Below, one piece after another: positions 15,265 through 24,106 of a DNA stretch of 64,000 nucleotides. The stretch's first letter is position 1; each line of letters starts with the position of its first letter. The notes beneath the pieces were generated by a model. That model ran no database searches and was not told the origin of the DNA. It saw nothing but the letters and a program-made list of their open reading frames with translations. This stretch comes from a virus. Position numbers and translations under genes: made by a program. The stretch is taken from positions 62,001 to 126,000 of the IMG/VR virus record IMGVR_UViG_3300028569_002586. One strand, 5' to 3'.

Positions 15265-15614
15265 TAATTCAGAGGGTGAAGAGATTTGGAGAGCTGTATG
15301 AAATTGCTGTTGAGTTTGCCTATAGCAATATTTTCGATGCCGCCACCTTCAAATAGCTTTGCAGCAAATTTGCTTGCGTTGAGAGTACAGTTAGCAGTTT
15401 TAATAAGAATAATTTTTTTGTCAATATCAACAACCAAGGCAACATTACATTGCAAGAACTTTATAAGATTGTCAGCTGTTTCATCATACCTGTCCTTAGT
15501 AAAGGTACTTGCAACATTATACTCTTGGTTTTGAGATCCAAGAGTTATAACTCCTTGAAAGATATCTTTTTTACTGGATTCGTTGGTCACATAATCATTT
15601 ATAGATTCAGCCAA
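15264..15614 (-). CDS. Small protein with DHHA1-like C-terminal pattern
   Basis: This 116-residue protein is likely started at TTG 15614; no ATG or GTG is available near it. The second half, NVALVVDIDKKIILIKTAN followed by LNASKFAAKLFEGGGIENIA, resembles the DHHA1 substrate-binding domain of DHH phosphodiesterases, where a GGGxxxxA loop is conserved, but the catalytic DHH domain is absent. It could be a nucleotide-binding adaptor or unrelated. It lies between the helicase and bS21 genes. Confidence 0.45.
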   Translation of the reverse strand: MAESINDYVTNESSKKDIFQGVITLGSQNQEYNVASTFTKDRYDETADNLIKFLQCNVALVVDIDKKIILIKTANCTLNASKFAAKLFEGGGIENIAIGKLNSNFIQLSKSLHPLN

Positions 15615-15627
15615 GAAGGCAACTATG

Positions 15628-16953
15628 TTAATCTATGGATAAATTAGCAAGTGTAGATAATGATGAATTTGAAGCTTCAGTTTCGTTATTGATCTCGTCC
15701 TCCGTTAAGGTTAGTGTTGAATAATCAATTCTCATATTCACTGATCCAAAATTTGCGCCAAGTCTGTTTTTCATCATGCCCATTTTAATAATGCCAAGTT
15801 CTTTATCTGCATCTTCTTGCCAAATACTCAAAATAACATCTGCTGTGAAGCCCAGTCCCATGGATTCAGATAATGTATTAAGACCTGGGTCACTTATTTC
15901 ATAGCCTTGTCTGTTGAGCTGGGTGGCAGAAATAATTGGAAAATTGAACACGTAGCTCAAGGCTCTTAACTGTTCAGTAATGTACTTGACACGCTCATAT
16001 GTGTTGCTGCCGATTGTTGTGTGTAATAGATTGACATAATCAACAACAAGCGCATCAATCTTGATGCCTTTATTGGTTATCTTCTTGATAAAAGCTTTGA
16101 GATGATTTGTAGTGATTGTTGAAGGTGGAAACTCTTTAATGATAATTTTAGATTTTGACTTTGAATCTTTGTATTCTTGAAGCTGTTGAAAAAGGGTAGG
16201 TGCTTCAGACTTTAATTGACTAAATGGAATTTTGGTGATATTTGTGCACAATCTCTTAGCATATATCATTTCAGGCATTTCAAGAGTGACAAGCAGCACT
16301 GTTTTGCCTTGCTCAGCGATATTCACAGCAAGATTGCCTAAAAAGATACTTTTACCAATATTTGTTTCACCAGCAAAAATATAAATGGCTCTTCCCTGTT
16401 CCAGGAACCCTCCACCAATTTTGTCATCTAACCATTTCCACTTGGAAGGAATATAGTTTTCCACCTTGTTAAGATCATCGATGATTAAGTTTGCATCTTC
16501 AAGCAAATCAAGGCCAATATTAGTTGTTAGCGACACATTGCATACTTTCTCAAATTTGTCTAGGATAACACTGGTATCAACAGAGTTTTTATTAATATCA
16601 TCAACTGCTTCGAGCATTGCATGATAAACACCTTTTTCTTTTAAGAAAGTTTCTGTATTGCTATAAAGTTCATCGGTATTTAAGTTTTTATCAAAGCTCT
16701 CAAAACTCCTGACCACTGTCTTGAAGCTATTCTTGAGCTCATATGTGATCAGATAACTTTTGATTTCTGTAGGCGTTGGCCTGACACCCCTCTTCTGGTA
16801 GAAGTCCCTTATGACTTCAAAAATACTTTTAATATCTTTGCTCTTGAAGAACTTTGGATTTATGTGGTCAATGACAGAAGCAAGGTATGTCTCGTCTGTG
16901 AGAGACTTGTACATGACTATATTTTCAAAAAAATCTAAATCTAGCTTCTGCAT
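15628..16953 (-). CDS. 41: Replicative helicase gp41 (DnaB family)
   Basis: This 441-residue protein unwinds DNA at the fork. After an N-terminal helical domain (residues 1-150) the RecA-like motor begins, with Walker A FAGETNIGKS (about 193), LVTLEMPEMIYAKRL, and Walker B ALVVDYVNLL (about 301). ISATQLNRQGYE supplies the sensor segment typical of DnaB/gp41. Length is near T4 gp41 (475). A TATAAT box lies 6 nt before ATG 16953, inside the preceding gene. Confidence 0.92.
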   Translation of the reverse strand: MQKLDLDFFENIVMYKSLTDETYLASVIDHINPKFFKSKDIKSIFEVIRDFYQKRGVRPTPTEIKSYLITYELKNSFKTVVRSFESFDKNLNTDELYSNTETFLKEKGVYHAMLEAVDDINKNSVDTSVILDKFEKVCNVSLTTNIGLDLLEDANLIIDDLNKVENYIPSKWKWLDDKIGGGFLEQGRAIYIFAGETNIGKSIFLGNLAVNIAEQGKTVLLVTLEMPEMIYAKRLCTNITKIPFSQLKSEAPTLFQQLQEYKDSKSKSKIIIKEFPPSTITTNHLKAFIKKITNKGIKIDALVVDYVNLLHTTIGSNTYERVKYITEQLRALSYVFNFPIISATQLNRQGYEISDPGLNTLSESMGLGFTADVILSIWQEDADKELGIIKMGMMKNRLGANFGSVNMRIDYSTLTLTEDEINNETEASNSSLSTLANLSID

Positions 16954-16959
16954 AGTAAC

Positions 16960-16965
16960 ATTATA
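16960..16965 (-). promoter_or_regulatory. -10 element upstream of gp41
   Basis: TATAAT on the minus strand ends 6 nt before ATG 16953. I see no good -35 element, so it may need an activator, as T4 middle promoters do. Confidence 0.5.
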
Positions 16966-17635
16966 TACTATTGTTTGAGTATTCTCTCATAAAAGTTTCC
17001 TGGCTATCAGTAAACATTTTATCATTAATGTTCAAGAGACCAGGAGAATTATGCACAACCCATATTGGAGCAACTCCAAGTTTAAGTTTTTTCTGATTTG
17101 CATCAATGCAGCTAGCAATATCATAGTGATGAAATTTATAATTTTCATTGAACTGCCATTTCTTGCTCCTAATGCTGGCAACCTTTACACTTAAAAATAG
17201 CCCATCAAGAATAGCAACTCTGGCAGGTGTAGAGCCAAAGCTAGTCATTGCCACTGCTTCGGGTCCAGCAGGGTGGGCAACTGCACCTCTTAAATTACCA
17301 CTACCTACACCACCGCACATTATATGCCACAAGGCAGGTTTTTGTATGATAGGGTTAATACCACCAGCCAACCCAACAATATCAAAATCTCTGTGTGCAT
17401 GAATAAGTTTTTGGCACACATTAAAATCATCAACAAAGACATCGTCATGCACAAAGACTATATACTCATATAAATTTTTAGATGTTCTAATGAAATCATT
17501 ATACCTTTTGCTTAAACCTTCAGTATTGTTCTGTTCATACACAACATCGACTTCATCTGCAAGTCGATTCACAGATTCATAGAACATAGTATTAATAATG
17601 CTGCCTCTTGTGACGCTATAGAAGGCAAACTTCAT
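16961..17635 (-). CDS. Glycosyltransferase, StrF-like GT-A fold
   Basis: This 224-residue protein resembles the StrF-type glycosyltransferase domain found in many phages. It has MKFAFYSVTRG, SKRYNDFIRTSKNLYEYIVFVHDDVFVDD (a DDVF acidic metal motif, about residue 63), then DIVGLAGGIN and CGGVGSG, and a late HHYDIASCIDANQ. The donor and acceptor are not predictable. It follows the amidotransferase with a 4-base overlap, so the two are co-translated and may act in one pathway. Confidence 0.7.
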   Translation of the reverse strand: MKFAFYSVTRGSIINTMFYESVNRLADEVDVVYEQNNTEGLSKRYNDFIRTSKNLYEYIVFVHDDVFVDDFNVCQKLIHAHRDFDIVGLAGGINPIIQKPALWHIMCGGVGSGNLRGAVAHPAGPEAVAMTSFGSTPARVAILDGLFLSVKVASIRSKKWQFNENYKFHHYDIASCIDANQKKLKLGVAPIWVVHNSPGLLNINDKMFTDSQETFMREYSNNSI

Positions 17636-18318
17636 GCAGTGTAGAATGGTGAATTGGGTTTAAAGGTTCCAACAGAGGTTAGACCTTCAACAGTTTGAAG
17701 GTACAGTATCCCCTCTTGCAGAGGATTAAATCCTGCTTGCGGCAAAGAAGAAAAGTCATTAGTTATAAAATGTGCATATAGTGTGCTGCCTGATCTTGCA
17801 AGATACACGTGCCCTGTTTTGGAAGAATATATCCAGAGTCCAAATGTACCTTTGAGCTCAGTAAGAGCTTTGCAAATGCAGTCCACTTCTTTTTTTGAAA
17901 CAGCACAATAAGAAGTGATAAGTGCTGGTATGGCAGATGAATCAACTTGGTTGATGGACTTATATTTTTTAAGCTTTCTCTTGAGTTCTGGGAAGTTGGA
18001 CAAAACACCATTGTGAGCAACATACCAGTTTAGATTGCTAAAAGGGTGAGTTGTCTTGTGAGTGTATTCTCTTATTGCTGATGTGGGTGCTTGTGTATGG
18101 CCCAAGTAATTTTGGAAGGAACTGAGTGGTTTGGTTTTTTTCCCTTGAATCTCTAATTCAAGATTACCTTTGAACCCAAACGTACCTTTTGTTTTAATAA
18201 GAGCATGTAACTTGTTATCAATAAACAGCCCTCCATATGAAAAACTGCCCCTTTTTTTATTTTTATTGTAAAGAGCAACGTATCGTTTGTAATCTGTTGA
18301 ACCAAATATACCACACAT
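17632..18318 (-). CDS. Class-II glutamine amidotransferase domain protein
   Basis: This 228-residue stand-alone Ntn-type glutaminase begins MCGIFG, with Cys2 as the nucleophile. It also has GHTQAPTSA (the GHTRWATHG-like glutamine loop), WYVAHNGVLSNF (the NGxIxN oxyanion motif) and a VDSSAIPAL segment. No synthetase or isomerase domain follows, so ammonia must be passed to a partner. With QueC nearby, a Gat-QueC pair (as in phage 7-deazaguanine DNA modification, where the two can be fused) is a good inference. A sugar amidation role with the adjacent glycosyltransferase is the alternative. Its early promoter ends 6 nt upstream. Confidence 0.8.
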   Translation of the reverse strand: MCGIFGSTDYKRYVALYNKNKKRGSFSYGGLFIDNKLHALIKTKGTFGFKGNLELEIQGKKTKPLSSFQNYLGHTQAPTSAIREYTHKTTHPFSNLNWYVAHNGVLSNFPELKRKLKKYKSINQVDSSAIPALITSYCAVSKKEVDCICKALTELKGTFGLWIYSSKTGHVYLARSGSTLYAHFITNDFSSLPQAGFNPLQEGILYLQTVEGLTSVGTFKPNSPFYTA

Positions 18319-18324
18319 TCATAT

Positions 18325-18353
18325 ATTATAGTCTCAAAGCATAAGTATTTCAA
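18325..18353 (-). promoter_or_regulatory. Early promoter of the amidotransferase gene
   Basis: TTGAAA (18348-18353), 17-bp spacer, TATAAT (18325-18330) on the minus strand, 6 nt before ATG 18318. It overlaps the likely late promoter of the divergent gene. Confidence 0.75.
18340..18347 (+). promoter_or_regulatory. Degenerate late promoter box CATAAGTA
   Basis: CATAAGTA, one mismatch from CATAAATA, ends 7 nt before ATG 18355. Confidence 0.4.
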
Positions 18354-18354
18354 G

Positions 18355-19230
18355 ATGAATAACGACACAAAGTTAATATTTGAAGCATATGTGGCAAAGA
18401 AGAAGATGCTGAATGAAGCACCTCCTTCATATGCAGTGGGTGACTTGAATATATCAGATGATAAATTGAAGGCAGCGCCAGGAGGCGGTTACGGTCTTAA
18501 GAAAGCAGCTGCAAAAACTGGCAAATCTATGAAAGATGTTACTGATGCTCTAGTCAAGAAAATTCAATCTACCCTTTTTAAGTCAGAAGAGCATAGAGTT
18601 GATGGGATTGAGTACAATCTCTACTACCCTGGCAACGAAATGAAATTAAGAAGCGATTTACAAAATCTGGTGCAAAGTGAATTGGGCCTGGGCAAGACAG
18701 ATGCAGGCTATACAGCCAGAATTATAAAAAATCTGCTCAACATAGTTGTTAAGGATGAAGTGACAGGTGGTGTAGCCACAAGACAAGATAGAGTAGCTGC
18801 AGCTGTAAAAAATGCAGCTGCCACGCCTGCTAAGATGGAAACAGTTTATGAAATTGAGAAAAGTGTAAAAATTGGTGATAAAAATATGAGAGCTCTTGTT
18901 TTAAGTTTGCCTGATGAAGATGTTCCAGAAAGAGAAATTCTTGGTGTACTAAAAACTGCCATAACAGAGTATAATGACAAGCCTGGGCTTGAAAAACAGG
19001 ATATTATTAAAGTAAGACCTTTGGAGCTTGTTGACAGATTAACTGAGCTGGGCATATTAAAGACAAAGCAGATTGAGCAAGCTCCTAAAGAAGGTGAAGG
19101 CACTGGTGAGGTTGCTACACCTGATGATGGATACCCAGAAGGCGATGATGCAAGTTCAGAGCTTAGATCTATAGGAGCAGTCGGTAGAGGTATGGGATAT
19201 GATCCAGGTAGCTTCAGCTACGGTAACTAA
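18355..19230 (+). CDS. Late protein with LIFEAY-type N-terminus
   Basis: This 291-residue protein starts MNNDTKLIFEAYVAKKK. The LIxEAY/F motif recurs at the start of two other late proteins here (33572 and 36967) and contains a plausible gp21 cleavage site (IFE|A). The body is lysine- and alanine-rich with helical stretches (YTARIIKNLLNIVVKDEV). The C-terminus is glycine-rich (AVGRGMGYDPGSFSYGN). No enzyme motif is visible. It is probably a head-internal or core protein. It is convergent with queC and overlaps it by 17 bases. Confidence 0.6.
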   Translation: MNNDTKLIFEAYVAKKKMLNEAPPSYAVGDLNISDDKLKAAPGGGYGLKKAAAKTGKSMKDVTDALVKKIQSTLFKSEEHRVDGIEYNLYYPGNEMKLRSDLQNLVQSELGLGKTDAGYTARIIKNLLNIVVKDEVTGGVATRQDRVAAAVKNAAATPAKMETVYEIEKSVKIGDKNMRALVLSLPDEDVPEREILGVLKTAITEYNDKPGLEKQDIIKVRPLELVDRLTELGILKTKQIEQAPKEGEGTGEVATPDDGYPEGDDASSELRSIGAVGRGMGYDPGSFSYGN

Positions 19231-19960
19231 TCGGTTTGCACTTGTATTTTTCCCAAGGAATAGAAGTTTTATATGAAATAGGGTCTATGTATCCTGCATC
19301 TAGAAATCCTTTGATGCGTAATGAGCAAGCTGTGCATTCACCACAAGCCTGTTCTTCTCCCTCATAACAGGTCCAAGTCTTACTAAAATCAACACCTAGC
19401 TTCACACCAAGTTTTATGATTTGTTCTTTGGATTTATCAATTAATGGTGCTTGTACTGTAATTTTATTTCTTCTGTTAAGAGCAGAAACTTTGTTAATTT
19501 GCTCCAGAAATTCTTCACTGCCATCCCAGAACCCTGCAACACTGTCGGCTTGTGCAGCACCATGAAAAACAGTGCTAGCCCCAGCATTCTCTGCTATTGC
19601 CAGTGATATGCTGAGCAGCATTAAGTTTCTGTAGGGAACATAATTTACTGTCTGTGGATCGCCCATCACATCTTTAGCCTTGGCTACAGCAATTTTGGTA
19701 TTGAGTAGTGATGATACCTCACAAATATCCTTAAAAAATGGTAAATCTATCCATTTGTATTCCACTGGAGTATCTGTGGATTCAACTTGGAATGCAGCAC
19801 AGTTTAACTCTTTGTCCTTGTGCTTCTGACCATAATTGTAACTGATTGCTATGACCTCATCATAGCGGCTTGCTGCTAAATGCAACAGTACAGAGCTATC
19901 CATGCCCCCTGAAATGGGCACTACTGCTTTACTGGATGGGTTCTTCTGTTTGCGCTTCAT
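19214..19960 (-). CDS. queC: 7-cyano-7-deazaguanine synthase QueC
   Basis: This 248-residue enzyme converts 7-carboxy-7-deazaguanine to preQ0 using ATP and ammonia. It has the PP-loop SGGMDSS (about residue 17), ISYNYGQKHKDKE, NYVPYRNLMLLS (about 106) and the zinc-binding C-terminal cysteines in TWTCYEGEEQACGECTACSLR (about 197-217). All key residues appear intact and the length is normal. Its start lies inside the uvsX 3' end, so it is transcribed with uvsX. With FolE, QueD and QueE it completes preQ0 synthesis. Confidence 0.93.
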   Translation of the reverse strand: MKRKQKNPSSKAVVPISGGMDSSVLLHLAASRYDEVIAISYNYGQKHKDKELNCAAFQVESTDTPVEYKWIDLPFFKDICEVSSLLNTKIAVAKAKDVMGDPQTVNYVPYRNLMLLSISLAIAENAGASTVFHGAAQADSVAGFWDGSEEFLEQINKVSALNRRNKITVQAPLIDKSKEQIIKLGVKLGVDFSKTWTCYEGEEQACGECTACSLRIKGFLDAGYIDPISYKTSIPWEKYKCKPISYRS

Positions 19961-21044
19961 TGGAGTTGTACTGGTAATCTAGCACAAGACGTTTGTCCAA
20001 TTCAGGTATAATAAATTCTTCATAAAACAAGGGATCCTTAGCAAAGGTCTTGGCATAACCAAGCTTGTCACCTTTTTTGTACTTGCCTGATGTGATACCC
20101 ACAGAATATGTGGCACCAGCTTGTTCCACAATACCACGGGCGGCTGCCATGGCCAGTAGTCCGCTGTATTTGTTCAAGCCTGTCTTGAAGGACAAGTACA
20201 TTTCTGCTTCAAGAAATGGTGGTATGAACCGATTCTTCACAGTCAGAGCTCGCAGAGTGGTGCCAGAGTATTTGTTGGCTTCAGCAATCTTCTTGTCATC
20301 TGCATCCATGGAATCACCTTCACCTTCCTTTTCATTGCGCTTGGCCAATTGCACCAAAATACTGGACATGTATACTGGACCTGATCCACCTGCCTGACTT
20401 TTCACCAATGTGGGGTACATGGAGCCTGGGTCTTCATATGTATGGTTGGTGAACAGAATGGTTACACCTGCTTTGGCGGCTTTAAATGTGAGAGTACGGA
20501 ACAAACTCTTGAGTGACTTGGCACGCAAACCCATGTCTGTGGCAGACTTGTCCTTGATGATGTCATCCAGCTCTTTCTGAGAGGCCAGATTGCCCAAACT
20601 GTCAATGCTGATGATAAACTTGCCCTTGGCATTGTTTTCAATAACACTGTCCAGGAATGCAGCAATTTGATTTCTGCATTGATCAATGGTATCCACAGGC
20701 ACATATTTGGTATTTTCTGCATCCAGTCCTACACCTTTGGTGCTGTTCTCATCAATGGCTATTTCAGTATCAAATATGACTGGAGTCAATCCTCTTTTTT
20801 GTGCACTGGCCAGGATCTTGTTCACAATGAATGTCTTGCCAGTCTGGCTGGGACCAGAGAATCCTATGATTCTGCCCTTGGGTACACCACCATTGCGACA
20901 GCTGCCACCCAAAATGGCATTGAGGGCATAACAACCTGTGTCAAACCATTCATCCACTTTGCTGAGTGCATTTTCATTTAACATGGAAGCTTCACTGTTG
21001 AGTTTGTCCAGTGACGCAAATACTTGTTTAAGATCTTTATTCAT
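19929..21044 (-). CDS. uvsX: RecA-like recombinase UvsX
   Basis: This 371-residue strand-exchange protein has Walker A GFSGPSQTGKTF (about residue 58), VIFDTEIAIDENSTKGVGLD, Walker B FIISIDSLGNLAS (about 144) and the L2-region GGSGPVYMSSILVQL. Length is near T4 UvsX (391). The gene is noticeably richer in G+C than its neighbours (50% in the single line counted at 20521), suggesting different codon selection or origin. Its early promoter ends 6 nt before ATG 21044 and includes a 14-bp palindrome. Confidence 0.93.
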   Translation of the reverse strand: MNKDLKQVFASLDKLNSEASMLNENALSKVDEWFDTGCYALNAILGGSCRNGGVPKGRIIGFSGPSQTGKTFIVNKILASAQKRGLTPVIFDTEIAIDENSTKGVGLDAENTKYVPVDTIDQCRNQIAAFLDSVIENNAKGKFIISIDSLGNLASQKELDDIIKDKSATDMGLRAKSLKSLFRTLTFKAAKAGVTILFTNHTYEDPGSMYPTLVKSQAGGSGPVYMSSILVQLAKRNEKEGEGDSMDADDKKIAEANKYSGTTLRALTVKNRFIPPFLEAEMYLSFKTGLNKYSGLLAMAAARGIVEQAGATYSVGITSGKYKKGDKLGYAKTFAKDPLFYEEFIIPELDKRLVLDYQYNSNEAQTEEPIQ

Positions 21045-21050
21045 AGATCC

Positions 21051-21078
21051 AGTATATATGAAATGTTTTTAAAAACAA
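21051..21078 (-). promoter_or_regulatory. Early promoter of uvsX
   Basis: TTGTTT (21073-21078), 16-bp spacer, TATACT (21051-21056), 6 nt to ATG 21044. The palindrome TGTTTTTAAAAACA (21064-21077) overlaps the -35. Confidence 0.65.
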
Positions 21079-21085
21079 GTAAAAA

Positions 21086-21448
21086 TTACTCGTCAAACAG
21101 TTTGATTACTTTTTCAGGGCTACTGGCAACTGCAGCTGCTGGCTGAGCGCTAAAAAGCCTGGTGTACTGCTCCAAGAGCCTGGGATCATTCTCAACGTCC
21201 ACAGCTTCAACAATGGAGCTCTTATTGAAAGCCCATGTAGTGCCATTTTCCCGGTTCTTCTCAGAGATAAACTCCTTGAAGTAAAGAGGGATAGTCTGAA
21301 CATTGAGCTGTCCTTGCTGTGTGGGTTGCACATGGAGGATGGCTGGGTTTTTAACCGTAAGTTTATCTTTAGTGCTGCTAATCTCCTCAGCAATAATGGT
21401 ACGGCCAATGTGATCAATGAAGGTTACTAGGTTTGTTTTGTCGCTCAT
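21086..21448 (-). CDS. Conserved T4-like protein between UvsX and gp43, unknown
   Basis: This 120-residue protein has LVTFIDHIGRTIIAEEI, then KLTVKNPAILHVQPTQQGQL and PLYFKEFI, a beta-rich, SH3-like pattern familiar from small proteins beside gp43 in cyanophage-type phages. The C-terminus ends VIKLFDE. Its function is unknown; its position suggests a link to replication. It has its own early promoter 6 nt upstream. Confidence 0.65.
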   Translation of the reverse strand: MSDKTNLVTFIDHIGRTIIAEEISSTKDKLTVKNPAILHVQPTQQGQLNVQTIPLYFKEFISEKNRENGTTWAFNKSSIVEAVDVENDPRLLEQYTRLFSAQPAAAVASSPEKVIKLFDE

Positions 21449-21454
21449 AAAGTA

Positions 21455-21483
21455 ATATTAACTTAACAATGATAAAAAATCAA
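21455..21483 (-). promoter_or_regulatory. Early promoter of the 21086-21448 gene
   Basis: TTGATT (21478-21483), 17-bp spacer, TAATAT (21455-21460), 6 nt to ATG 21448. Confidence 0.55.
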
Positions 21484-21486
21484 CTA

Positions 21487-24072
21487 CTAAACACTAAGAA
21501 GTTCAAATAAATCTGTTTGAACTTGTGTGCCTGGCGCTTTTAGCTTCCAATTAACTGATTCATAAAATCTCTCAATCACAGAGTAAATGATCTTCTCGAA
21601 CATCTTTTCATGATCAGGCTCAAAGATTTTCACAAATTCCTTTGGATAATAGTACTTGAACCCAATTACTGATATGCCATATCTGTTTGGTTGTTTCACA
21701 TAGAAGTAACGCACTTTGTCCCCAGATGATAGTTTCTCATATTTTCTATCTATACCAAACTTTTCCACTAACACGTTATGATAGTAGGCTGCTTTAACAT
21801 GAATAGGCATGTGTTTTGCAACATTAAAACCATCACATAAGCCTTCATATTTTTCATATCCTTTGACACCCATAACAAATGCTATATCTTCCAAACTCAA
21901 TCCTTTGAATATGTCGTATGTTTCATTAAAAATTTTATTGGTTTCTGTTTGGCTCTTAGTTGTGAGCATGGTTTCAATAATGCCTTTGACATAAGGTTTG
22001 ATGGGGGCAGGCATTGTGGTACGAACAACCTCGACACCTGTATATTTGAACTTGTCTGTGGGGATGCCTTCTTCATCAAGAATATGCAAAACATATCTTT
22101 TTTTCTGCAGGAAGAGACCGGTATCAGCAATTACCTCTCTCTTAAAATTCAATCTGCAATCTGCAGAATTAAGAGCAGTTGTTCCCCATTTCATAATCTC
22201 AGTATTTAAATAGCTTTCAATGTCTAGTACGATCTTATAATATTCGTCAGAGATTTTTCCTTCTTTATTAAACATCTTGATTTTTAAATTATCAACAAGG
22301 TGCTTGATAGAGATGTAGCTTGAGTCAGTATCATTGTATATGATTGGTGTGTATTGCTCGAGCTCTTTGTCTGTCAGTGAGGTCTTGCTTTTAATGTAAT
22401 CTATTAAGAGTTTGTTTGATTGCTTGATGACAGCTTGTCCTGTGAGAGTGATTGACTCTGCTAGTTCGTCGTCACCAAGAGGGCTGTGTTTGTTGCCAAA
22501 GTAACCGTAGATCGTATTGATTAAAATCTTGATGGTGTGTTGCTGAATATTAAGATTGTCTACTTGATGCTTGAGCTTAGGGTATTCAGGATCTGTTTTC
22601 TTGAGGTGAGAGAGCTTGCGTTTTGACGTTTGATGCTGCTTTTTGAGCGCTACTCTCTTTGCATAATACCAGTCCACAGTTTCAGGTATAATTCCCCTCT
22701 CTTTCTGAGAAAATAAAACCTTGGCCTTGGATATTGCTAGTTTTTCTTTTTGTACAAACTTTGCAAAATTAGGCTTTGAGAGTTTATATGTCTGACCGTT
22801 AACATGTTTAAGTGTTATTTCATCATCAGTTTTATCAATAATAGTTGCAACTTTTGTCTCTGGTGAAAGATTCAATGTGATCATTACGTTTGGATACAGA
22901 CTATTTGCATCAAAAGATACTATGTGCTCTTGAAAGCCTTTTACTGGCTCACCAACATACGCACCAGCATTTTGTTCATCGCTTTCTTTGCCTTTTTTAA
23001 ATGTAGGAATTCTTCTGTCTCTATACCTTGCGCGGATAACACACAGACCAGTAATTACTGATAGTGATCCAAGTGCGCCTTCAAACGTAGTTAAGCCAGC
23101 ATAAGCTATCATTCTTAACAATTCAAGATATTGTAACTTTTCCTCTAGGCGTAACAAAAGGTTAACGTCTTGAATGTTGTAATCAACAAATAATTCCCAA
23201 TTATCATCAGCCAAACTAGCCAAGTTTGTGTCACCATAATCAATCTTATTTTCACCCAACTCTGTCTGGCCAATTGCATCTAGTTTGTATGATTCTCTGA
23301 GCACAGGACAGAAGCGTTTGTATATATCTAGATAATCGACACATGAGATGCCTTCAATATGCCAGTGCACCTGCTCTCTGCCAAACTTACCAGTAAATAC
23401 AATGGGGCGTATGTATCTCACAGGAGAAAGCCTTCTTGTGTTATCTTCACCCAGTATCTTTGTTATTCTATTGACAATGTAAGGCAGATCAAAGAACTCA
23501 GAATTCCAACCAGAAAGAATGTCAGGGTAATCAGATTCAAAAAAAGTAATAAACTTCTCTAAAAGCTCTCTCTCGGTCTTGCAATGATAATAAACACAAT
23601 TCTCTTTCTTTTTTGCATATGGCTTGAGTCCAAAAGTTGTAAATTTTTTCCTGAGTGTATCATAGACAGTTATGATATTGATTGGGTGTTCAGGATTGGA
23701 AGGTACAGGAAAGGTGTCAGGACTATAGGTCTCAATATCAATAAAGAATACCTTGAGTGGATGCTTGTTAAAATCTTCACTTTCATTAGTCTTCCAGAAA
23801 GTATCAATTAAGAATTGCTGCTGCACATTAAGATTCTCAAATACCCTGGTGATACTATTATCCTTAAGGTAGCGTGATCTTTCAGCTTGGTTTTTGAATT
23901 TTTTCTTTTTGAGCTTAGTATTAAAGATGCTTAGAACATCACTCTCATAGTTGGTTTCTAGAAATATGTATGGTTCAAAGGTGGTATCATAGGCAATGCG
24001 GTTGCCGTTTTCATCCCAGGTAAATAAACGTATTACCTGATCTCTAGGAATATAAGCTACATTTCTAAACAC
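21487..24072 (-). CDS. 43: DNA polymerase gp43 (family B)
   Basis: This 861-residue replicative polymerase is uninterrupted (T4 gp43 is 898). The exonuclease domain has Exo I FFIDIETYS (about 119), Exo II with GWNSEFFDLPY (about 195) and Exo III YNIQDVNLL (about 295). The polymerase domain has SFDANSLYPNVM (about 390), the KxxxNxxYG helix (KILINTIYGYFGN, about 515) and YNDTDSSYI (about 575). The C-terminal QTDLFELLSV may be a clamp-binding tail. The start is GTG at 24072, fixed by an early promoter 6 nt upstream. No intein is present. Confidence 0.96.
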   Translation of the reverse strand: MFRNVAYIPRDQVIRLFTWDENGNRIAYDTTFEPYIFLETNYESDVLSIFNTKLKKKKFKNQAERSRYLKDNSITRVFENLNVQQQFLIDTFWKTNESEDFNKHPLKVFFIDIETYSPDTFPVPSNPEHPINIITVYDTLRKKFTTFGLKPYAKKKENCVYYHCKTERELLEKFITFFESDYPDILSGWNSEFFDLPYIVNRITKILGEDNTRRLSPVRYIRPIVFTGKFGREQVHWHIEGISCVDYLDIYKRFCPVLRESYKLDAIGQTELGENKIDYGDTNLASLADDNWELFVDYNIQDVNLLLRLEEKLQYLELLRMIAYAGLTTFEGALGSLSVITGLCVIRARYRDRRIPTFKKGKESDEQNAGAYVGEPVKGFQEHIVSFDANSLYPNVMITLNLSPETKVATIIDKTDDEITLKHVNGQTYKLSKPNFAKFVQKEKLAISKAKVLFSQKERGIIPETVDWYYAKRVALKKQHQTSKRKLSHLKKTDPEYPKLKHQVDNLNIQQHTIKILINTIYGYFGNKHSPLGDDELAESITLTGQAVIKQSNKLLIDYIKSKTSLTDKELEQYTPIIYNDTDSSYISIKHLVDNLKIKMFNKEGKISDEYYKIVLDIESYLNTEIMKWGTTALNSADCRLNFKREVIADTGLFLQKKRYVLHILDEEGIPTDKFKYTGVEVVRTTMPAPIKPYVKGIIETMLTTKSQTETNKIFNETYDIFKGLSLEDIAFVMGVKGYEKYEGLCDGFNVAKHMPIHVKAAYYHNVLVEKFGIDRKYEKLSSGDKVRYFYVKQPNRYGISVIGFKYYYPKEFVKIFEPDHEKMFEKIIYSVIERFYESVNWKLKAPGTQVQTDLFELLSV

Positions 24073-24078
24073 TTTATA

Positions 24079-24106
24079 ATAATAAAGGAAATTTTAAAAA
24101 TATCAA
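24079..24106 (-). promoter_or_regulatory. Early promoter of gp43
   Basis: TTGATA (24101-24106), 16-bp spacer, TATTAT (24079-24084), 6 nt to GTG 24072. The -35 overlaps the stop of the upstream gene. Confidence 0.75.

Noticed and set aside
21487-24072. Intein or intron in gp43, or in gp17 and gp41
   Set aside because: All three reading frames are continuous, with motifs in normal order and lengths near T4.
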